A stretch of 64,000 bases of DNA from Streptomyces sp. NBC_00483 (GTDB lineage Bacteria > Actinomycetota > Actinomycetes > Streptomycetales > Streptomycetaceae): NCBI RefSeq assembly GCF_036013745.1, contig NZ_CP107880.1:5456001-5520000 (forward strand), written 5' to 3'. Under the pieces are notes generated by a model that was given only the letters and a program-made list of their open reading frames with translations, was not told the DNA's origin and searched no databases. Positions 16,672 to 25,345 of the stretch are shown piece by piece; positions within the stretch are counted from its first letter, which is position 1; each line of letters starts with the position of its first letter. The position numbers and the translations under genes were made by a program.

Positions 16672-19600
16672 GTGAGCGTCAGCAGAATCGCGCGCCCCGC
16701 ACCGGAGGGCGTCGACCCCTTCGACACCGCGCGCCTGCGCCACACCGTGCTCCAGGCGTGGTCCGGCAGCGCCGCCCGCTTCCGCGAGGACGCCAACGCC
16801 GAGGAGGACCTCGCACTCGGCGGCTACCGCGACCGCCTCGTCGTCGAACTCGCGCAGAACGCCGCGGACGCCGCCGCACGGGCCGGCGTCGAGGGCCGCC
16901 TCGCGCTCACCTTGAAGGACGGCGTGCTCGCCGCCGCCAACACCGGCGCGCCCCTGGACGAGGCGGGCGTCGAATCGCTGTCCACGCTGCGGGCCTCCGC
17001 GAAGCGGGAGGACACGAGCGGCGCGGTGGGCCGGTTCGGCGTCGGCTTCGCGGCCGTGCTCGCCGTCTCCGACGAGCCCGCGGTGGTCGGCCGGAGCGGG
17101 GGTGTGCGCTGGTCCCTGACGGACGCGCGGCTCGCCGCGTCGGACACGGCGCTGCGCAGCCCGGACCTCGGCGACGAGCTCCGGCGCCGGGACGGGCATG
17201 TGCCGCTCCTGAGGCTGCCGTTCGCGGCGGAGGGCTCCGCGCCTGATTCGTACGACACGGTGGTCATCCTTCCGTTGCGGGACGGCGCGGCGGAGGCGCT
17301 GGCCGCGCGGTTGCTCGAGGGTGTGGACGACACGCTCCTCCTTGCTCTGCCGGGGTTGACGGAGGTCGTGATCACGACGGAGTCGGGTGTGCGGACCTTG
17401 CGTCGCTCGGATGAGGCGCCCTATGTCGTGATCACGGACACGGGGGTGACGCCTCGGGGCTCCGCCCCGGACCCCGCGCCTCAATCGCCGGCGGGGCTTG
17501 AATTGGCCCACCCGCCGGCGGGGCTTGAAAACCGGTACCGCACCGTCACCCGCACCGGCCCTCTCGACGCCGCCCTTCTCGCCGATCGGCCCGTCGAGGA
17601 GCGGTTGCGGCCGCACTGGGCCGTGACCTGGGCCGTGCCGGTCGACGCCGACGGGGCGCCGCAGAGGCCGCGCAGCGAACCCGTGCTGTACGCGCCCACC
17701 CCCAGCGACGAGGCCCTCGGCGTGCCCGCCCTGCTCATCGCCTCGTTCCCGCTGGACACGGCACGCCGGCACGTCGCCCCCGGCCCGCTCACCGACTACC
17801 TCACCGAGCGCGCCGCCGACGCGTACGCGGAACTGCTCGGCGACTGGAGCCCCGTGGGCACCGGCATCCTCGACCTCGTGCCCGGACCCCTCGGCCGGAG
17901 CGAGCTGGACGGGGCCCTGCGCGCCGCCGTGCTGGAGCGGCTGCCGCGCACCGCCTTCCTGCCCCCGGCGATCGAACCGGGAGACCCCGAGGACGACCGG
18001 CCGACCTCCCTCAAGCCCCGCGACGCCGAGGTCGTCGAGGGCGCGGGCGCCGACACCGTACAGGTCCTCGCCGACGTGCTGCCCAGCCTGCTGCCCGCGG
18101 GCCTCGAACGACGCGTGGAACTGCGGACATTGGGCGTCGCCCGCGTCCCGCTGACCGAGGCGGTCGACCGCCTGGCGGGGCTCGAGAAGGAGCCCGGCTG
18201 GTGGCGTCGGCTGTACGAGTCCCTCGCCGGCGTCGACCCGGACCGACTCAGCGGACTGCCCGTTCCGCTCGCCGGCGGCCGCACCACCATCGGCCCGCGC
18301 CAGGTGCTGCTCCCCACCGCAGAGGCCTCCACGGTCCCCGGTGATGCGCTCGCCCGGCTCGGCCTCAAGGTCGCGCACGCCGACGCCGCCCACCCGCTCC
18401 TGGAGAAGCTGGGCGCCCTGCCCGCCACCCCGCGAGCCGTCCTGCGGACCCCGCAGGTGCGCGCCGCGGTCGCCGCGTCCCTCGACGACGAGGCGTCCGC
18501 CTGGGACGACGAAACCACCCTGGACGCCGACGAGTTGGCGGACGTCGTCCTCACCCTCGTACGCGACGCCCACCTCGACGTGGGCGACGAACCGTGGCTC
18601 GGCGCGCTCGCCCTCACCGACGACGAGGGCGAACTCGCCCCGGCCGCCGAACTCCTGCTCCCCGGCAGCCCGATCGCCGAGGTGCTGCGCGAGGACGAAC
18701 TGCCCTTCGTGGACGGGGAGCTGGCCGAGCGCTGGGGGCAGGGGCCGCTCGCGGCCTGCGGCGTCCTCGCGACCTTCGCGCTCGTCCGCGCCACCGACGT
18801 CGTCCTCGACCCCGACGAACTCGACCCGCGCGAGAGCGACTTCCCCGAGCCGGACGACGCCGGGCTCCTCGACGCCGTCGACGTGTGGTGCGAGGACGTC
18901 CTCGACCGGCTGCCCGACACCCCGGTCCCGCCGGTCGCCAACGAGGTGACCGCCGTACGCGATCTGGACCTGGTCGACGAGGGCCGCTGGCCGCAGGCGC
19001 TCGCGCTGCTCTCGCAGCCGCCGCTGCGGGACGCCCTCACCCAGCCGGTCCGCGTGCTGCTGCCCGACGGCACCCATGAGCTGGTCCGCCCGTACACGGC
19101 CTGGTGGCTGCGCGGGAACCCGGTCCTCGACGGGCGCCAGCCGGCCGGCCTGCGCGCCGAGGGCGGGGACCCGCTGCTCGTCGGCCTGTACGAGCCCGCC
19201 GACGCGGCCGGATTCGACGACGAGCAGGTCCTGCGCGCCCTCGGCGTCCGCACCTCCGTCGCCGCGCTGCTCGACGAGCCCGGTGGCGCCGCGGAACTCC
19301 TCGACCGCCTCGCCGACCCCGACCGCCCGGTCGACTCGGCACAACTCCACGCCCTCTACGGCAAGTTGGCCGACCTCGACCCCGAACAGGTCACCCTGCC
19401 CGACGAGTTGCGCGCAGTACGGGACGGGGAGGTCGTGATCGTCGACGCCCGTGACGCCCTCGTCGCCGACGCCCCCGACCTCATCCCGCTCACCGAGGGC
19501 CGCGCGCTCCTCCCGGTCACCCCGTCGAAGGCCGCGCACCTCGCGGAGCTGTTCCAAGTGCGGCGCCTGAGTGAGGCCGTGGGCACCGGGGTGGTCGAGG

Positions 19601-19875
19601 GCGGCGATGTGCACGACGTCCCCGAACCCGTGCGCGTCCTGCTCGGACCCGCGACCCCGGTGTCGTACGTCGAGCACGAGGAGCTGTACGTCTCCGACGT
19701 CGAAGTCGACTGGTGCCGGGCGTCCGACGGTGTGGTGCACGCGGCGACACTCGAGGGCGTCGCGGCGGGCCTCGCCTGGGCGTCGGGCCAGTGGCCCCGG
19801 CGCTTCGAGGTAGCAGCCCTCCTGGAGGACCCGTCCCGCACGGAGGAACTGGCCCGCGACCGCTGGTTCGACTAG
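16672..19875 (+). CDS. Sacsin/Hsp90-like GHKL ATPase, large
   Basis: A 1067-residue protein with an N-terminal GHKL ATPase domain. The N-box is ELAQNAADA at 59-67, the ATP-lid motifs are NTGAPLD (90-96) and VGRFGVGF (119-126). This matches the sacsin N-terminal ATPase-like family annotated in Streptomyces, and the remaining roughly 750 residues have no recognised domain. A chaperone-like role is inferred from Hsp90 and sacsin. The GTG start follows GAGGAG. Oddly, residues about 260-286 (PRGSAPDPAPQSPAGLE ... HPPAGLE) are encoded by an in-frame copy of the dispersed intergenic repeat. The stop lies only 12 bases before another copy. Confidence 0.85.
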   Translation: MSVSRIARPAPEGVDPFDTARLRHTVLQAWSGSAARFREDANAEEDLALGGYRDRLVVELAQNAADAAARAGVEGRLALTLKDGVLAAANTGAPLDEAGVESLSTLRASAKREDTSGAVGRFGVGFAAVLAVSDEPAVVGRSGGVRWSLTDARLAASDTALRSPDLGDELRRRDGHVPLLRLPFAAEGSAPDSYDTVVILPLRDGAAEALAARLLEGVDDTLLLALPGLTEVVITTESGVRTLRRSDEAPYVVITDTGVTPRGSAPDPAPQSPAGLELAHPPAGLENRYRTVTRTGPLDAALLADRPVEERLRPHWAVTWAVPVDADGAPQRPRSEPVLYAPTPSDEALGVPALLIASFPLDTARRHVAPGPLTDYLTERAADAYAELLGDWSPVGTGILDLVPGPLGRSELDGALRAAVLERLPRTAFLPPAIEPGDPEDDRPTSLKPRDAEVVEGAGADTVQVLADVLPSLLPAGLERRVELRTLGVARVPLTEAVDRLAGLEKEPGWWRRLYESLAGVDPDRLSGLPVPLAGGRTTIGPRQVLLPTAEASTVPGDALARLGLKVAHADAAHPLLEKLGALPATPRAVLRTPQVRAAVAASLDDEASAWDDETTLDADELADVVLTLVRDAHLDVGDEPWLGALALTDDEGELAPAAELLLPGSPIAEVLREDELPFVDGELAERWGQGPLAACGVLATFALVRATDVVLDPDELDPRESDFPEPDDAGLLDAVDVWCEDVLDRLPDTPVPPVANEVTAVRDLDLVDEGRWPQALALLSQPPLRDALTQPVRVLLPDGTHELVRPYTAWWLRGNPVLDGRQPAGLRAEGGDPLLVGLYEPADAAGFDDEQVLRALGVRTSVAALLDEPGGAAELLDRLADPDRPVDSAQLHALYGKLADLDPEQVTLPDELRAVRDGEVVIVDARDALVADAPDLIPLTEGRALLPVTPSKAAHLAELFQVRRLSEAVGTGVVEGGDVHDVPEPVRVLLGPATPVSYVEHEELYVSDVEVDWCRASDGVVHAATLEGVAAGLAWASGQWPRRFEVAALLEDPSRTEELARDRWFD
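17451..17529. repeat. Dispersed GC-rich element read in frame inside a gene
   Basis: A full element (GGGGCTCCGCCCCGGACCCC, then GCGCCTCAATCGCCGGCGG and GGCTTGA) plus a half copy (CCGCCGGCGGGGCTTGA), wholly within the sacsin-like coding region. It keeps the frame open and adds about 26 residues rich in Pro, Ala and Gly after the ATPase domain. Confidence 0.9.
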
Positions 19876-19887
19876 CCGCGCGGCCTA

Positions 19888-19958
19888 TCAAGCCCTGCCG
19901 GCGACGGATCTATTAAGCCCCGCCGGCGATTGAGGCGCGGGGTCCGGGGCAGAGCCCC
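19888..19958. repeat. Dispersed GC-rich element, convergent site
   Basis: One partial and one full copy between the convergent sacsin-like and CtpE-like genes, placed to end transcription from both sides. Confidence 0.85.
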
Positions 19959-19973
19959 GCGGCCGCAACACAC

Positions 19974-22391
19974 TTATGCCGGAAACCTGCGCCCCACCCA
20001 CCGCCACAAGAACTCCAACACGCACGCCGCAACAACCGCCACCCCGACGGCAGTCCACGGCATCACCGATCCCACCAACCTCAACGCAAAGAACTCCTGC
20101 AGCCACGGCACCACCAGCACCAGCAGGAAGCCGAACGCCATCGCCGCGACAAGGCCCACCCGCCACCACGTGTACGGCCGGGCGACGATCGCGAGCACCC
20201 ACATCGAGATCAGGAAGAGTGTCAGCGTCGCCGAGCTGGTCTCCGCGGCGAGCGCGCCCGAACCCGCGTAGTAGTGCCGGGCGATCAGGTACATCGCGAA
20301 CGTGGCGATCCCGGCGACGCCCCCGCCGGGAATCGCGTACCGCATCACTCGCCGTACGAAGTGCGGCCTGGCCCGCTCCTTGTTCGGCGCGAGGGCCAGG
20401 AAGAACGCGGGGACGCCGATCGTCAGGGTGGACAGGAGCGTCAAGTGCCTTGGCAGGAACGGGTATTCCACCTGGAAGCAGACCACGAGCAGCGCGAGGA
20501 TCACCGAGTAGACGGTCTTCACGAGGAAGAGCGTGGCCACACGCGTGATGTTCCCGATGACCCGGCGGCCCTCCGCGACCACCGAGGGCAGCGTCGCGAA
20601 CGAGTTGTTCAGGAGAACGATCTGGGCGACCGCGCGGGTGGCCTCGGAGCCCGAGCCCATGGACACGCCGATGTCGGCGTCCTTCAGCGCCAGCACGTCG
20701 TTGACGCCGTCGCCGGTCATCGCGACCGTGTGCTCGTGCGCCTGGAGCGCGCCCACCATGTCCCGCTTCTGCTGCGGCGTCACCCGGCCGAACACCGTGC
20801 CGTCGTCGAGCGCGTCGGCCAGCTCCTCCGGGTCCTCGGGCAGCGTCCGCGCGTCGACGGCCCGCCCCTCAAGACCCAGCTTCGCGGCGACGGCCCCCAC
20901 CGACACCGCGTTGTCACCGGAGATGACCTTGGCCCGCACGTCCTGCTCGGCGAAGTAGCGCAACGTGTCCCCGGCGTCGGGGCGCAGCCGCTGTTCGAGG
21001 ACGACGAGGGCGGTCGGTTCGGCGCCCTCCACGACGCCCTCACCCTCGAGCCCCTCGGGCGCGCGGGCGAGCAGCAGCACCCGCAGCCCCTGGAGGTTGA
21101 GCTCCTCGGTCGCCGCGAGCGCCGGGTCGCCCGCAGGCAGCAGCACGTCCGGCGCCCCGAGCAGCCACGCGCTGCCCGTCCCGTCGCCCTCGCTGAAGGC
21201 GGCGCCGCTGTACTTGCGCGCGGAGGAGAACGGTAGCGCCTCGGTGCAGCGCCAGTCCTCGCTGTCCGGGTAGGCGTCGATGATCGCCTGGAGGGAGGCA
21301 TTGGGCCGCGGATCGGACTCGCCGAGGGCGCCGAGCACCTTCCGTACGTATGCCTCGTTCGCCTCGTGCGTCTCGTCCCCGGCCCTGTCGCCGAGCAGGC
21401 GCAGCTCGGTGACGTCCATGCCGCCCTCGGTGAGCGTGCCCGTCTTGTCGAGGCAGACCGTGTCGACGCGGGCCAGGCCCTCGATCGCGGGCAGCTCCTG
21501 CACCAGGCACTGCTGGCGGCCGAGCCGGATGACGCCGATCGCGAAGGCGACGGAGGTGAGCAGGACGAGGCCCTCGGGGACCATCGGCACGATGCCGCCG
21601 ACGGTGCGCGCGATCGAGTCCTTGATGTCGTTGTCCTTGACCACGAGCTGGCTGATGATCAGGCCGAGCGCGGTCGGGATCATCATCCACTGGACGTACT
21701 TGAGGATCGTGGAGATGCCGGAGCGCAGCTCGGACTGGACGAGCGTGAACCGGCTCGCCTCCTCGGCCAGCTGCGCCGCGTACGCCTCGCGCCCGACCTT
21801 CGTCGCGGTGAACGCGCCGCCGCCCGCGACCACGAAGGAGCCCGACATGACCTCGTCGCCGGGCTGTTTGAGGACCGGGTCGGCCTCGCCGGTCAGGAGC
21901 GACTCGTCGATCTCCAGGCCGTCGGCCTCGGCGCAGCTCCCGTCCACGACGATCTTGTCGCCGGGCCCGATCTCGATGAGGTCCCCGAGCACGATCTCGG
22001 AGGTGGGGACGCCGACGGCGACCCCGTCGCGCCGCACCGTGGGCCGCGCCTCGCCGATCACGGCGAGCGAGTCCAGGGTCTGCTTGGCCCGCCACTCCTG
22101 GATGATCCCGATGCCGGTGTTGGCCAGGATCACGAAGCCGAAGAGGCTGTCCTGGATCGGTGCGACGCAGAGCATGATCACCCAGAGCACGCCGATGATC
22201 GCGTTGAACCGGGTGAAGACGTTGGCGCGCACGATCTCCGTCACGGACCGCGAGCTGCGCACGGGTACGTCGTTCACCTCACCGCGTGCGACGCGCTCGG
22301 CGACCTCGGCATGGGTGAGGCCGGAGGGCCGTGACGGCGTCGGCGCCGGGTGGCCCGGATCGAGTTCGGCCCCCGCGTCGATATCCGTCAT
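19974..22391 (-). CDS. CtpE-like P-type cation-transporting ATPase
   Basis: An 805-residue P-type ATPase with actuator TGE at 167-169, PEGL at 272-275 in helix M4, DKTGT at 315-319 and GDGVND in the P-domain, followed by six C-terminal helices (about 600-800). There is no HMA domain or CPC motif, so it is not a heavy-metal pump. MVPEGLVLLTSVAFAIGV closely matches mycobacterial CtpE, reported to take up Ca2+; calcium is therefore the best guess for substrate. Upstream TACCGT lies 7 bases before the ATG with no ribosome site, so the mRNA may be leaderless. Confidence 0.88.
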   Translation of the reverse strand: MTDIDAGAELDPGHPAPTPSRPSGLTHAEVAERVARGEVNDVPVRSSRSVTEIVRANVFTRFNAIIGVLWVIMLCVAPIQDSLFGFVILANTGIGIIQEWRAKQTLDSLAVIGEARPTVRRDGVAVGVPTSEIVLGDLIEIGPGDKIVVDGSCAEADGLEIDESLLTGEADPVLKQPGDEVMSGSFVVAGGGAFTATKVGREAYAAQLAEEASRFTLVQSELRSGISTILKYVQWMMIPTALGLIISQLVVKDNDIKDSIARTVGGIVPMVPEGLVLLTSVAFAIGVIRLGRQQCLVQELPAIEGLARVDTVCLDKTGTLTEGGMDVTELRLLGDRAGDETHEANEAYVRKVLGALGESDPRPNASLQAIIDAYPDSEDWRCTEALPFSSARKYSGAAFSEGDGTGSAWLLGAPDVLLPAGDPALAATEELNLQGLRVLLLARAPEGLEGEGVVEGAEPTALVVLEQRLRPDAGDTLRYFAEQDVRAKVISGDNAVSVGAVAAKLGLEGRAVDARTLPEDPEELADALDDGTVFGRVTPQQKRDMVGALQAHEHTVAMTGDGVNDVLALKDADIGVSMGSGSEATRAVAQIVLLNNSFATLPSVVAEGRRVIGNITRVATLFLVKTVYSVILALLVVCFQVEYPFLPRHLTLLSTLTIGVPAFFLALAPNKERARPHFVRRVMRYAIPGGGVAGIATFAMYLIARHYYAGSGALAAETSSATLTLFLISMWVLAIVARPYTWWRVGLVAAMAFGFLLVLVVPWLQEFFALRLVGSVMPWTAVGVAVVAACVLEFLWRWVGRRFPA

Positions 22392-22421
22392 GAAAACGAC
22401 GGTACGGGCGATTTAGGGGGT

Positions 22422-22706
22422 CTACCCCTCGGGTGTGGAAGCCTCACGGTCCGTGACCGCCGCGGCGGCGGCCCGCTTGAGCGCGGCGTCGCGCCCCCGG
22501 ACGTACCAGATCCCGATCAGGCCGAGACCGGCGCCGGCCAGGCAGCACCACACCCACCACGTGATCCCACGGTCCTCGAACCACCCGTAGAACGGCAACT
22601 GCGCGAGGAAGAGGACGAACCAGAGGATCGTGCCACCCGTGATGGTGGCGACCACGGGCCCCTCAAGGGGTTCGGGTGCCTCGTGCTTCGGGATCCACTT
22701 CGCCAT
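22422..22706 (-). CDS. DUF2530 small membrane protein
   Basis: A 94-residue protein with two hydrophobic segments (about 20-42 and 52-72) flanked by a charged N-terminus (MAKWIPKHEAPEPLEGP) and a basic tail. PEPLEGPVVATI and WWVWCC are typical of the actinobacterial DUF2530 family, of unknown function. The ATG at 22706 lies 6 bases after TAAGCT, a good -10 hexamer, with no ribosome site, so translation may be leaderless. It lies upstream of the CtpE-like gene on the same strand, 30 bases away. Confidence 0.82.
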   Translation of the reverse strand: MAKWIPKHEAPEPLEGPVVATITGGTILWFVLFLAQLPFYGWFEDRGITWWVWCCLAGAGLGLIGIWYVRGRDAALKRAAAAAVTDREASTPEG

Positions 22707-22793
22707 GTGCACAGCTTACGAGGACCCGACGACAACCCGGCACAAGCCCCGCACCGCAAGGGTCTACGCGCGGAGATAGCAAATTCGGCCTCA

Positions 22794-22844
22794 TATGTTC
22801 ATACTGAAACAGCCTGAGACTGGCCACTTATGTTCGTATGAAAC
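22794..22844. promoter_or_regulatory. Direct repeat upstream of purine permease, candidate operator pair
   Basis: TATGTTCATACTGAAAC (22794-22810) and TATGTTCGTATGAAAC (22829-22844) are near-identical, AT-rich against a GC-rich background and 35 bases apart. Each contains a GTTCRTAY core with partial dyad symmetry. They lie about 100 bases upstream of the NCS2 permease start. A regulator binding site is inferred; the protein is unknown. Confidence 0.5.
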
Positions 22845-22946
22845 ACCAGCGGAAACGTCGGGGTAACCCGCAGGTGACCACACGACCACCAGACTCGATC
22901 ACGCACCCCGCCCGCATTTCACTGCTGAATACCGCTGAGGTCATCC

Positions 22947-24401
22947 ATGTCCACTTCGGCCACCACCCCGGTCGATGTCAACGACTCGCCGCCGCCGGCC
23001 CCGAAGAACGGCTTCGACCGCTACTTCAAGATCACTGAGCGCGGCTCGACCATCCCGCGTGAGATCCGTGGCGGCCTCGCCACGTTCTTCGCGATGGCCT
23101 ACATCATCGTGCTGAACCCGATCATCCTCGGCGGCGCGAAGGACATGTACGGGCATCAGCTGGACAACGGCCAGCTGGTGACGGCGACCGCGCTGACCGC
23201 CGCGTTCACCACGCTGCTCATGGGCGTCATCGGCAACGTGCCGATCGCGCTCGCGGCGGGCCTCGGCGTGAACACGGTCGTCGCCCTGCAGCTCGCGCCC
23301 CGCATGTCCTGGCCGGACGCGATGGGCATGGTCGTCCTCGCGGGCTTCGTCGTGATGCTGCTCGTCGCCACCGGTCTGCGTGAGCGGGTCATGAACGCGG
23401 TGCCGTACGGCCTGCGCAAGGGCATCGCGATCGGCATCGGCCTGTTCATCCTGCTGATCGGCCTCGTCGACTCCGGCTTCGTGACGCGCATGCCGGACGC
23501 CGCGCAGACCACGGTGCCGCTGCAGCTCGGCACCGGCGGTCACCTGATGGGCTGGCCGGTCCTGGTCTTCGTGCTCGGTGTGCTGCTGACCCTGGCCCTG
23601 CTCGTGCGCAAGGTGCCGGGCGCGATCCTGCTCGCGATCGTCGTCATGACGGTCGTCGCGCTGATCATCAACGCCATCGCGGACATCGACCCGGCCTCGT
23701 GGGGCCTGACCGTGCCGTCCTGGCCCGGCAACCCGGTCGCGAGCCCGGACTTCTCGCTCATCGGACAGGTCAGCCTGTTCGGCGGATTCCACAAGGTCGG
23801 CATCCTCACCGGCATTCTGTTCGTCTTCACCGTGCTGCTGTCGTGCTTCTTCGACGCGATGGGCACGATCATGGGCATCAGCGACGAGGCGCACCTGACC
23901 GATGACAAGGGTCAGATGCCCGGCATGAACAAGGTCCTGTTCATCGACGGTGTCGCCGTCGCCGCCGGTGGCGCCTCGTCGTCCTCGGCCACCACCTGCT
24001 TCGTGGAGTCCACGGCCGGTGTCGGCGAGGGCGCCCGTACGGGCCTCGCCAACGTGGTCACCGGCCTGCTGTTCACGGTCGCGCTGTTCCTCACGCCGGT
24101 CGTCACGATGGTCCCGTCCCAGGCGGCGACGCCCGCGCTCGTCGCGGTCGGCTTCCTGATCCTGTCCGGGGGCATCCGCGAGATCGACTGGGACGACTGG
24201 ACGATCGCCATTCCCGCGTTCATCACGATGCTGATGATGCCGTTCACGTACTCGATCACGAACGGCATCGGCATGGGCTTCATCAGCTTCACGGTGCTGC
24301 GCGTGGTCGCGGGCCGCGCCAAGGAGGTGCCGGCCGCGATGTACGCCGTCTCCGCCGTGTTCGTCTTCTACTACCTGATGCCGGCACTCGGCCTTACGTA
24401 G
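22947..24401 (+). CDS. NCS2 family purine permease (AzgA/GhxP type)
   Basis: A 484-residue permease with about 12-14 hydrophobic segments. The N-terminus FDRYFKITERGSTIPREIRGGLATFFAMAYIIVLNP, split here only for description, is characteristic of the AzgA subfamily, as is the substrate-site motif FVESTAGVGEGARTGLANVV (about 351-370). These proteins import guanine, hypoxanthine or adenine by proton symport. Which purine is used cannot be read. The ATG follows GAGG with 6-base spacing. The upstream AT-rich direct repeats are likely control sites. Confidence 0.92.
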   Translation: MSTSATTPVDVNDSPPPAPKNGFDRYFKITERGSTIPREIRGGLATFFAMAYIIVLNPIILGGAKDMYGHQLDNGQLVTATALTAAFTTLLMGVIGNVPIALAAGLGVNTVVALQLAPRMSWPDAMGMVVLAGFVVMLLVATGLRERVMNAVPYGLRKGIAIGIGLFILLIGLVDSGFVTRMPDAAQTTVPLQLGTGGHLMGWPVLVFVLGVLLTLALLVRKVPGAILLAIVVMTVVALIINAIADIDPASWGLTVPSWPGNPVASPDFSLIGQVSLFGGFHKVGILTGILFVFTVLLSCFFDAMGTIMGISDEAHLTDDKGQMPGMNKVLFIDGVAVAAGGASSSSATTCFVESTAGVGEGARTGLANVVTGLLFTVALFLTPVVTMVPSQAATPALVAVGFLILSGGIREIDWDDWTIAIPAFITMLMMPFTYSITNGIGMGFISFTVLRVVAGRAKEVPAAMYAVSAVFVFYYLMPALGLT

Positions 24402-24408
24402 TGCGGCC

Positions 24409-24597
24409 CTACGTAGTCACGTCTCCGTAGAACCGCTCCGTCTCCTCGACGGCAGTCTTGAAGCGTTCGTCGAAGTCGTCCCGAATGAGCGTCCGGACCA
24501 CATAGTCCTGGACGCTCATTCCTCTTTTCGCGGCATGCACTTTGAGCCGGTCGAGCAGCTCACCGTCGATCCGCAGACTGAGCACTGTCGATCCCAT
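24409..24597 (-). CDS. Ribbon-helix-helix (CopG-like) DNA-binding protein
   Basis: A 62-residue protein. VLSLRIDGELLDRLKVHA followed by RGMSVQDYVVRTLIRDDF is a classic RHH fold (beta strand, helix, SVQDY turn, helix). Such proteins act as dimeric repressors or antitoxins. No toxin gene is adjacent, so a stand-alone regulator is possible. Start choice: the ATG at 24597 begins right at the conserved domain; an in-frame ATG at 24645 would add 16 basic residues. Neither has a clear ribosome site. Confidence 0.75.
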   Translation of the reverse strand: MGSTVLSLRIDGELLDRLKVHAAKRGMSVQDYVVRTLIRDDFDERFKTAVEETERFYGDVTT

Positions 24598-24740
24598 ACG
24601 GACAGGGTTGCGGGCACCCCTGACCTGTTGCGTCACTTTCCGCATCCGGCTCACTCATATGGGTGATGAAACTTTTCTGCAGCCCCCTGCGCGGGCGCAC
24701 GCGTGGTCGGGATCACTGACCCGACGCGCCCCCCTGGTAG

Positions 24741-24772
24741 TCGTTAGACACAGTAATGAGTTACGCTAACGA
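24741..24772. promoter_or_regulatory. MarR operator overlapping a leaderless promoter
   Basis: TCGTTAG (24741-24747) and CTAACGA (24766-24772) are perfect inverted arms with an inner GTAA/TTAC dyad. The -10 hexamer TACGCT (24762-24767) lies exactly 7 bases before the ATG of the marR gene and there is no ribosome site, so transcription probably starts at the ATG. The dyad overlaps the -10, as expected for MarR autorepression. Confidence 0.68.
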
Positions 24773-24774
24773 AC

Positions 24775-25212
24775 ATGCCAGACCTCTCCCATGGCGACGA
24801 TGTAGCCGCCGTGAACTCCCTGCGTTCCGCAGTGATGCGCCTGTCGCGTCGACTCAAGCACCAGCGGGTCGACGAATCGCTGAGTCCTACCGAGATGTCG
24901 GTGCTCGGCACGCTCGCCGGATGCGGCTCCGCGACGCCGGGTGAGCTGGCCCGCAAGGAGCATGTGCAGCCGCCGTCGATGACCAGAATCGTCGCGCTCC
25001 TCGAGGCCAAGGAACTGGTCCGGCTGGAGCCTCACCCCGAGGACCGCCGGCAGAAGGTCGTCACCTCGACCGAGCGGGCCGAGACCATGCTCGCGGAGAG
25101 CCGCCGCAAGCGGAACGCCTGGCTGGCGAACCTCGCCGAGGGGCTCGACGAGGACGACTGGGCCAAGCTGCGCGAGGCCGCACCCGTCCTGGAGAAGCTC
25201 GCGCACCTCTGA
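24775..25212 (+). CDS. MarR family transcriptional regulator
   Basis: A 145-residue MarR protein. The winged helix runs from about residue 38 (LSPTEMSVLGTL) through the recognition helix QPPSMTRIVALLEAKELV to the wing EDRRQKVV, with helical dimerisation ends. It probably represses itself and the MFS gene 133 bases downstream in response to a small ligand; this arrangement is common for MarR-efflux pairs. The last codons and stop fall inside a 12-bp tandem repeat (CCTCTGAGCACG twice). Confidence 0.92.
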   Translation: MPDLSHGDDVAAVNSLRSAVMRLSRRLKHQRVDESLSPTEMSVLGTLAGCGSATPGELARKEHVQPPSMTRIVALLEAKELVRLEPHPEDRRQKVVTSTERAETMLAESRRKRNAWLANLAEGLDEDDWAKLREAAPVLEKLAHL

Positions 25213-25315
25213 GCACGCCTCTGAGCACGACGAGCACGACAGGCACGACCTAGTACGACGGACACGACCGAACACGACGACCAAGCACGACAGCACGACC
25301 GAGCCGACGACCACG
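25206..25315. repeat. Stop-codon-anchored 12-bp repeat and GCACGAC-rich run
   Basis: CCTCTGAGCACG occurs at 25206-25217 and again at 25218-25229, duplicating the marR stop (TGA). It is followed by about 85 bases of degenerate A/GCACGAC units up to the ribosome site of the MFS gene. Confidence 0.85.
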
Positions 25316-25345
25316 CAGGACGACCGCCGAGGAGGCGAACCCACT

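Noticed and set aside
16666..19740. 1024-codon ORF on the minus strand opposite the sacsin-like gene
   Set aside because: It mirrors the real gene in a GC-rich genome, has no domain signatures, is Arg/Gly/His-rich, and the plus strand carries clear GHKL motifs and a ribosome site.
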